A stretch of 64,000 nucleotides of DNA, from the NCBI RefSeq assembly GCF_035825295.1, contig NZ_JAYMGI010000002.1:4159001-4223000 (forward strand), written 5' to 3'. Shown here piece by piece: positions 59,637 to 64,000 of the stretch. Origin of the DNA: Actinacidiphila sp. DG2A-62. Lineage in GTDB: Bacteria > Actinomycetota > Actinomycetes > Streptomycetales > Streptomycetaceae. Position 1 is the first letter of the stretch, and every line of letters starts with the position of its first letter. The notes under the pieces were generated by a model. It ran no database searches and was not told the DNA's origin. It saw nothing but the letters and a program-made list of their open reading frames with translations. The position numbers and the translations under genes were made by a program.

Positions 59637-61016
59637 TCACGGCGCCGGGCGCGCTCGCGTCGCCGCCGGCGTGGTCGGCGTGGTCGGCGCCCCCGGCGTG
59701 CCCGTGGCGGTCGGCGTCGCCCCGACCGCGGGGGTCGGCGCCTGCGTCCCGCCCGCGCCGCCGCCCGCGGTGGGAGTCGGCGTCACAGGCGGCGTCGACG
59801 TCGCGGGCGGGGTCGGGCTCGGCGCCCCGCCCGGCGTGGGAGCGGTGGTCGGCGGCGTCGGCGGGCCGCCGGGCTTCGGCTTCGGCCACACCGGCGCGAC
59901 CTGGCGCGCGTACAGCAGCGAGCGGTAGACCGCCGTCGCCTTGGGGTTCTCCTGGCACTGCCACACGCCGTGCGGGCAGTAGTCGGTGATGGTCTGGTAG
60001 AGCGGCCGGTGCCGGGCGATCCACGCGAGCATCAAGCTCATGTAGTCCGGGTCGTCGCCGTTGCGGAACATCCCCCACTCGGGGTACGAGATCGCCTTGT
60101 GGTGCGCGGCGGCGAACTCCACCTGCGCCTGCAGCCCGAACGGCTCGGTCACCTGGTCGTAGAACGACTCGCCGGACGGCTGGTCGTAGGAGTCCATGCC
60201 GACGATGTCGACGCTCGCGTCGCCCGGGTAGCACGCCGTCCAGCCGATCGCGTCCTGGCCGCGGTTGGGCGCGAAGTCGAACCGGAAGTGCTGGCCCGGC
60301 ACCGCGCGCATCGCGGCCACGATGCGGTTCCAGTACGTCTTCCAGTCCTGCGGGTCGGGCCCGCAGCGGTGGGTGTAGGTGGTGCCGTTCATCTCCCAGC
60401 CGAGCACGATCACGGTGTCCGGGACGCCGAGCCGGACCAGCCGCTGGGCGAGCCGGCTGAAGTGGGCGTCGAACGCGCCGCTCGCGCCCTGCCGGATCAG
60501 CGAGCGGACGACGCCGTCCGGCAGGTGGTCCTCGTTGCGCTCCTGCATGGGCACGTTGAGCACGAACAGCCGGTCGGGCGCGGCGCGCTTCCACTCGGCC
60601 CAGGGCCGCAGCAGGTCGCCGTCGCCCTCGATGGCGTCCCAGCTGTCGCCGGGCAGATAGGTGTGGCCGACCCGGATCTGGGTGCCGCCGAGCCAGGTCT
60701 GCAGCGCGGCGAGGCTGCGCACGCCCTCCTCGCCGGAGTCGGTGAAGGCGCCCAGCGGCGGCAGTTGCGCGCCGGGCAGCGCGCCCCACATGCCGCCGCC
60801 GGGCGGGCCCTGCGCGGCGGAACCGGTGGGCTTCGGCGTGGCCGGCGCCGTGGTCGCGCGGGGAGCCGCGGGCGCCGCGGAGGCCGCCGCGGTCCGGTGC
60901 GCGCCGCCGGGCGGCCCCTCGTCGCCGAGCGCGGTGACGCGCAGCCCGGTCACCAGCAGCGCGGCCGCCGCCGCGCCGACCCCCGCTTTGGCCGCCCAGT
61001 GGCGTCGCTCGGCCAT
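59637..61016 (-). CDS. GH26-type glycoside hydrolase (beta-mannanase-like), exported
   Basis: 459 aa from ATG 61016 with AAGGAGTGACC upstream. An N-terminal signal/anchor (AGVGAAAAALLVTGLRVTAL) and an Ala/Pro linker precede a TIM-barrel of ~270 residues. The GH26 acid/base glutamate is in VIVLGWEMNGTTYTH near 215, and the nucleophile region is SYPEWGMF near 310. Other landmarks are VDIVGMDSYD and YYW-like aromatic sites. A C-terminal ~85-residue Pro/Thr tail (PTPPTTAPTPGG) probably spans the wall. Opposite strand to the EPS operon but adjacent to it: likely trims or releases the mannose/glucose-type EPS. Substrate is inferred. Confidence 0.85.
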   Translation of the reverse strand: MAERRHWAAKAGVGAAAAALLVTGLRVTALGDEGPPGGAHRTAAASAAPAAPRATTAPATPKPTGSAAQGPPGGGMWGALPGAQLPPLGAFTDSGEEGVRSLAALQTWLGGTQIRVGHTYLPGDSWDAIEGDGDLLRPWAEWKRAAPDRLFVLNVPMQERNEDHLPDGVVRSLIRQGASGAFDAHFSRLAQRLVRLGVPDTVIVLGWEMNGTTYTHRCGPDPQDWKTYWNRIVAAMRAVPGQHFRFDFAPNRGQDAIGWTACYPGDASVDIVGMDSYDQPSGESFYDQVTEPFGLQAQVEFAAAHHKAISYPEWGMFRNGDDPDYMSLMLAWIARHRPLYQTITDYCPHGVWQCQENPKATAVYRSLLYARQVAPVWPKPKPGGPPTPPTTAPTPGGAPSPTPPATSTPPVTPTPTAGGGAGGTQAPTPAVGATPTATGTPGAPTTPTTPAATRARPAP

Positions 61017-61383
61017 GGTCACTCCTTCGTCGCCCGAAAAGCAGGCGCCGTGGACAACGCCTTCTGACGACCAGTCATAACGTACGAAGAATGAGGCCGC
61101 GCCATGGCGTACGCCGAATGGGGAGGACCGCCGCGACCAGTCAACCGCGAGAGGCGCGTGAAACCACACGCGCGCGATTTTCTGGTTGTTCGTCAATACC
61201 GGTGTCGGGCGCATTCGTACATCACTCGGGCGGATGAATTTACCGCCCGCCCGTACCGATGATCCGCCCGTTTCCGCGCCCCGGAGGCACGATGAGCGGG
61301 CGGTACGGACGGACGGTCGCGCGGGGCGCGGCGGACGCGAAGGACGTGAAGGTCACGGACGCGAACGGCGGGAGGAGCCGGTC
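61017..61383. other. 367-bp divergent promoter region between the GH26 hydrolase and melC1
   Basis: AT-richer than its surroundings, consistent with promoters. GCGCGTG/CACGCGC (61154-61160, 61167-61173) followed by GCGATTTT is a short hairpin. No additional gene is supported. Confidence 0.45.
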
Positions 61384-61935
61384 ATGGTGACGCGCAGAAG
61401 GGTGCTGAGGACCGGCCTGACCTCCGCGGCGGCGGTCGGCGGCACCGCGGCGGCGCTCCGCCCGATGCTCGCGGCGCGCGGCGGGGACGGCGCAGCGGCC
61501 GGCCGTGCGGCGGGCGGCTCGCCGGCCGGCGCGGCCTCCGGCGGCGCCGGGCAGGCCGACGACCTGCCGCTGTTCGACGAGGTCTACCGGGGCCGGCGCA
61601 TCCAGGGCTTCCGCTCCTCCTCCCAGGCCAGGGTGGCGCTGTACGTCGACGGCAGGCCGCTGGAGGTGATGCGGCGGGTGGACGGCAGCTGGATCACCAT
61701 GGCGAACCACTACCAGCCGTACCTGACCCCGCTGGCCACCGCGCGCGGCGCGGTCGACGTCATCGGCCGCGCCCAACTCGCCGGCGGCGCCGAGGCGATG
61801 CCCGGCATGGACGACGGGGACCACGCGGCGCCCCCGGCCGCCGCGGCCGAAGCCGCCGGTGCGGCCCGCGCCGCCGCCCGCACCGACGCGTCCGCCGCGC
61901 GCACCGACGCGTCCGCCGCGCGCCACGACCACTGA
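61384..61935 (+). CDS. melC1: tyrosinase copper chaperone / trans-activator MelC1
   Basis: 183 aa from ATG 61384, with GGGAGGAG upstream. The Tat signal MVTRRRVLRTGLTSAAAVGG exports the folded MelC1-MelC2 complex. The core carries FDEVYRGRRIQGF, ALYVDGRPLEVMRRVDGSWI and NHYQPYLTPLATARGAV, typical of MelC1. MelC1 binds apotyrosinase, inserts copper and carries it through the Tat pathway. The C-terminal ~40 residues (Ala/Thr repeats, ending RHDH) make it longer than the usual ~125-150 aa. MelC2 follows 21 bp downstream. Confidence 0.94.
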   Translation: MVTRRRVLRTGLTSAAAVGGTAAALRPMLAARGGDGAAAGRAAGGSPAGAASGGAGQADDLPLFDEVYRGRRIQGFRSSSQARVALYVDGRPLEVMRRVDGSWITMANHYQPYLTPLATARGAVDVIGRAQLAGGAEAMPGMDDGDHAAPPAAAAEAAGAARAAARTDASAARTDASAARHDH

Positions 61936-61956
61936 CCAGCCGAGGGGTGCGTCCCT

Positions 61957-62826
61957 GTGTACACCCGTATGAACCAGCGCCACCTGACGAGCAGCCAGCG
62001 CTCCCGCTTCGTCGAGGCGGTGGTCGAGCTGAAGCGCGCCGGCAGGTACGAGAAGTACGTCAGGCTGCACGGCAAGTACTTCGCCGCGGACGGCGAGACC
62101 GGGCTGCGGATGGCGCACATGGCGCCGACGTTCTTCCCCTGGCACCGGCAGTTCCTGCTGGTCTTCGAGCGTGAGCTGCAGAGCCTCGACCCGACCGTGA
62201 CCGTCCCGTACTGGGACTGGACGGTCGACCGGTCCCCCTCGTCCGCGCTGTGGGCCGACGACTTCATGGGCGGCAACGGACGCGACAGCGACGGTCAGGT
62301 GATGACCGGCCCGTTCGCGTACCGCACCGGCAACTGGCCGATCCGCTACGGGGTGACGAAGGAGAAGTACCTCACCAGGAACATGGGCAGGCCGGACCGG
62401 CCGATCGCGCTGCCGACCAGGGCCGAGCTGGACGGCGCGCTGTCGATCGCCACCTACGACACGGCGCCGTGGAACTCCGCGCCGGGCACCAAGGGCTTCC
62501 GCAACAAGTTCGAGGGCTGGACGGTCAGCGAGACCAAGGGCGGCTACCTGCACAACCGGGTGCACCAGTGGGTCGGCGGCCACATGACCGGCGGCACCTC
62601 GCCCAACGACCCGATCTTCTGGCTGCACCACGCCTTCTGCGACCTGCTGTGGGTGCGCTGGCAGCGCCGGCACCCGCACTCCGGCTACCTGCCGGCCGCG
62701 CCGCTGGGCGCCAAGGACCCCGAGCACGGGCGGGTGGTGAGCCTGCACGAGAAGATGCCGCCGTTCGGCGTGACGCCCGCGGAGGTGCTGGACCACCGGC
62801 GGTTCTACACGTACGAGGAGAGCTGA
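61957..62826 (+). CDS. melC2: tyrosinase MelC2
   Basis: 289 aa from GTG 61957. Type-3 copper ligands are all present. CuA: H38 (RLHGKY), H54 (RMAHMAP) and H63 (FPWHRQF). CuB: H199 and H203 (LHNRVHQWVGG) and H225 (FWLHHAF). No signal peptide, as expected because it leaves the cell with MelC1. It hydroxylates tyrosine to L-DOPA and oxidises this to dopaquinone, giving melanin. The CuA region differs from common MelC2 in having AHMAPTF in place of GHRSPSF. It ends before a bidirectional terminator at 62884-62930. Confidence 0.96.
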   Translation: MYTRMNQRHLTSSQRSRFVEAVVELKRAGRYEKYVRLHGKYFAADGETGLRMAHMAPTFFPWHRQFLLVFERELQSLDPTVTVPYWDWTVDRSPSSALWADDFMGGNGRDSDGQVMTGPFAYRTGNWPIRYGVTKEKYLTRNMGRPDRPIALPTRAELDGALSIATYDTAPWNSAPGTKGFRNKFEGWTVSETKGGYLHNRVHQWVGGHMTGGTSPNDPIFWLHHAFCDLLWVRWQRRHPHSGYLPAAPLGAKDPEHGRVVSLHEKMPPFGVTPAEVLDHRRFYTYEES

Positions 62827-62883
62827 CCGCACCCGGTGGGCGCGCGGGCCGGCGGGGTCCGCTCGCGCCGCCGGGCGTACGGC

Positions 62884-62930
62884 GACGGCCTCCCGGCGCG
62901 GGACTGGTGTCCGCGGGCCGGGAGGCCGTC
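62884..62930. terminator. bidirectional hairpin terminator between melC2 and the chaplin
   Basis: Arms 62884-62897 and 62917-62930 are perfectly complementary over 14 bp. The 19-nt interior contains further GCGG/CCGC pairing. It sits between convergent melC2 and chaplin stops. Confidence 0.7.
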
Positions 62931-62975
62931 GTCTGGGGGTGCACCTCACGGTGCGTACGACCTGGTGGGCCGGAT

Positions 62976-63248
62976 TTACCAGCCGGTGTCGTCGCCGCCG
63001 CCGTGGATGGAGGCGTTGGTGCACTGGTTGCCGAACGCCGGGTTCAGCAGGCCGATCACGTCGATGGTGTTGCCGCACACGTTCACCGGAACGTGGACGG
63101 GCACCTGGACGAGGTTGCCGGACAGGACGCCCGGCGAACCGACCGCAGCACCCTGGGCGCCGGCGTCGGCCGCCGCCACACCAGCGCCGGCGGCCAGAGC
63201 GGCACCCGCGGCGGCGGTGACGGCCGCGGCCTTTGCGATACGCGACAT
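62976..63248 (-). CDS. short chaplin beside the melanin operon
   Basis: 90 aa from ATG 63248 (GGGAGA upstream). Signal peptide MSRIAKAAAVTAAAGAALAA, then the chaplin domain AAVGSPGVLSGNLVQVPVHV, NVCGNTIDVIGLLNPAFGNQ, C. It ends with a 12-residue polar extension (ASIHGGGDDTGW) unlike the shortest chaplins. Two cysteines are present. Synteny with the melC/chpF neighbourhood of other Streptomyces is recalled but not checked. The promoter candidate is at 63306-63334. Confidence 0.94.
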   Translation of the reverse strand: MSRIAKAAAVTAAAGAALAAGAGVAAADAGAQGAAVGSPGVLSGNLVQVPVHVPVNVCGNTIDVIGLLNPAFGNQCTNASIHGGGDDTGW

Positions 63249-63305
63249 CAAGATCTCCCTGAGACGAGAAGCAGCCGCAGCACCTGCGGCTTTTTGACGC
63301 CCTGC

Positions 63306-63334
63306 GCAACGCCGGGGGATCACGGATGGTCACG
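63306..63334 (-). promoter_or_regulatory. SigBldN-like promoter of the chaplin gene
   Basis: On the minus strand CGTGAC (63329-63334), 17 bp, CGTTGC (63306-63311): 5 of 6 matches in each hexamer to CGTAAC/CGTTGA, with the spacer one base longer than ideal. Confidence 0.45.
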
Positions 63335-63385
63335 CCGGTTGAGCCGTTCCGGTGACGCCGGCGACCGCCCGTGCGGTTCCGTGGG

Positions 63386-63931
63386 TCAGCTCGCCGGGGC
63401 GGCCGGAGTGGCCGACGGGGCCGTGGCGGTGCCCGTCAGGCCGCCGAGCAGCGCGCTGAGGGTGTCGACCAGCCCGCTGACCACGCCGGTCGCCGCGCTG
63501 AGCAGGCTGCCCACAGTGTCGGTGAGCGACTTCACCAGGGCGTCGAGCGCGGTCTGGAGCTGGGTCAGCGCGTCGGTCGCGGCGTCCCGGGCGACCCGGG
63601 AGCCGGCCTTCTGCGCCTGCGCCTCGCGGGTGGACTTCACCGCGGCGCGCGCGGCGTCGGCCTCCTTGGCGAGCGTGTCCGCGGTGGCCTTGCCGGCCAC
63701 CGCGTCCTCGACGAACACGGCGACGGGCGAGGCCACGTGGCCGACCCGGCCGAGCGTCCTGGCCTGGGCGATGATCGTGGTGGCGTCCGCGGGCGCCGCC
63801 ACCGGCCGGGAGGTGCGCAGGTGGTGGGAGGGCGTGTCGGCGGACGCGGAGGACGCTGCCAGCACGCCGCCGGCGGCCCCGCCGACGAGCGCCAGGGAGA
63901 CGACCACGCCGGTGATCCGGTGGGTACGCAT
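63386..63931 (-). CDS. secreted protein of unknown function next to the chaplin
   Basis: 181 aa from ATG 63931. Signal peptide MRTHRITGVVVSLALVGGAA with likely cleavage after ASA. The mature protein has a helical Ala/Lys/Glu-rich middle (ATADTLAKEADAARAAVKST), then an amphipathic valine/leucine-rich stretch (LVKSLTDTVGSLLSAATGVV, SGLVDTLSALLGGLTG) and an Ala/Thr/Pro end. No cysteines and no recognised domain. The repeated hydrophobic LxxLLxG pattern recalls the secreted unknown at 43646, also beside chaplins. A cell-surface or sheath-associated role is a context-based guess. Confidence 0.7.
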   Translation of the reverse strand: MRTHRITGVVVSLALVGGAAGGVLAASSASADTPSHHLRTSRPVAAPADATTIIAQARTLGRVGHVASPVAVFVEDAVAGKATADTLAKEADAARAAVKSTREAQAQKAGSRVARDAATDALTQLQTALDALVKSLTDTVGSLLSAATGVVSGLVDTLSALLGGLTGTATAPSATPAAPAS

Positions 63932-64000
63932 GGGGCGGTTTCCCTTCGGGAGGTGAACAACGGTCTGGACCACCGTGAAAAGCGGAAAGTCGCACCGCAA

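Overview
The window is very GC-rich actinobacterial DNA and reads as a Streptomyces-type chromosome arm (Streptomyces or a close relative such as Actinacidiphila/Kitasatospora). Evidence: chaplins, rodlins, a melC1/melC2 tyrosinase operon, an SCO5918-family gene, a DmdR/IdeR iron box, GTG starts, and ATGA/GTGA-coupled operons. No rRNA, tRNA or CRISPR array was seen.

Layout. 1-3.9 kb: two translationally coupled GH78 rhamnosidase-type exported enzymes behind a pair of LacI-type operators. 4.2-7.1 kb: a stress/cold block (universal stress protein, cold-shock protein with a terminator-like leader hairpin, fatty-acid desaturase, SCO5918-family protein). 7.1-9.3 kb: membrane spermidine-synthase-like protein and DUF2617 protein. 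9.8-14.8 kb: a PLP aminotransferase whose 3' end has been copied downstream, once as a perfect 434-bp direct repeat and once as a diverged ~100-bp relic. A vapBC toxin-antitoxin pair lies in the first interval. A ParA-like ATPase plus AlbA_2/HATPase protein (codon usage unlike the host) lies in the second. I read this as a repeatedly used accretion hotspot and as the most novel part of the window. 14.9-20.1 kb: a secreted FG-GAP protein, a large uncharacterised protein and argG. 20.3-25.8 kb: a VWA protein, then an iron-box-controlled siderophore ABC transporter (ATPase, lipoprotein, fused double permease). 26.9-40.2 kb: potassium homeostasis (kdpE, a KdpD-like kinase, an APC permease, kdpD, kdpC, kdpB, kdpA, kdpF and an unannotated 27-aa membrane peptide). 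40.4-42.2 kb: an unusual ABC-ATPase/SpoIIE-phosphatase/anti-sigma-type kinase fusion.

42.9-64 kb looks like a cell-surface island for aerial growth: rodlin, an unknown secreted protein, a sortable chaplin, a short chaplin, a second rodlin, a nine-gene exopolysaccharide locus (glycosyltransferases, priming sugar transferase, O-antigen-ligase-like polymerase, MurJ-type flippase, deacetylase, Wzz-like protein, CelD/BcsL acetyltransferase, GH26 hydrolase), melC1-melC2, another chaplin and another secreted protein. SigBldN-like promoter matches precede two rodlins and one chaplin.

Caveat: kdpD, the O-antigen ligase, murJ, one glycosyltransferase and the CelD-type gene each carry apparent frameshifts. 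All can be explained by one or two missing C/G bases in homopolymer runs. Sequencing undercalls are at least as likely as real pseudogenes, and I give biological extents for these genes.
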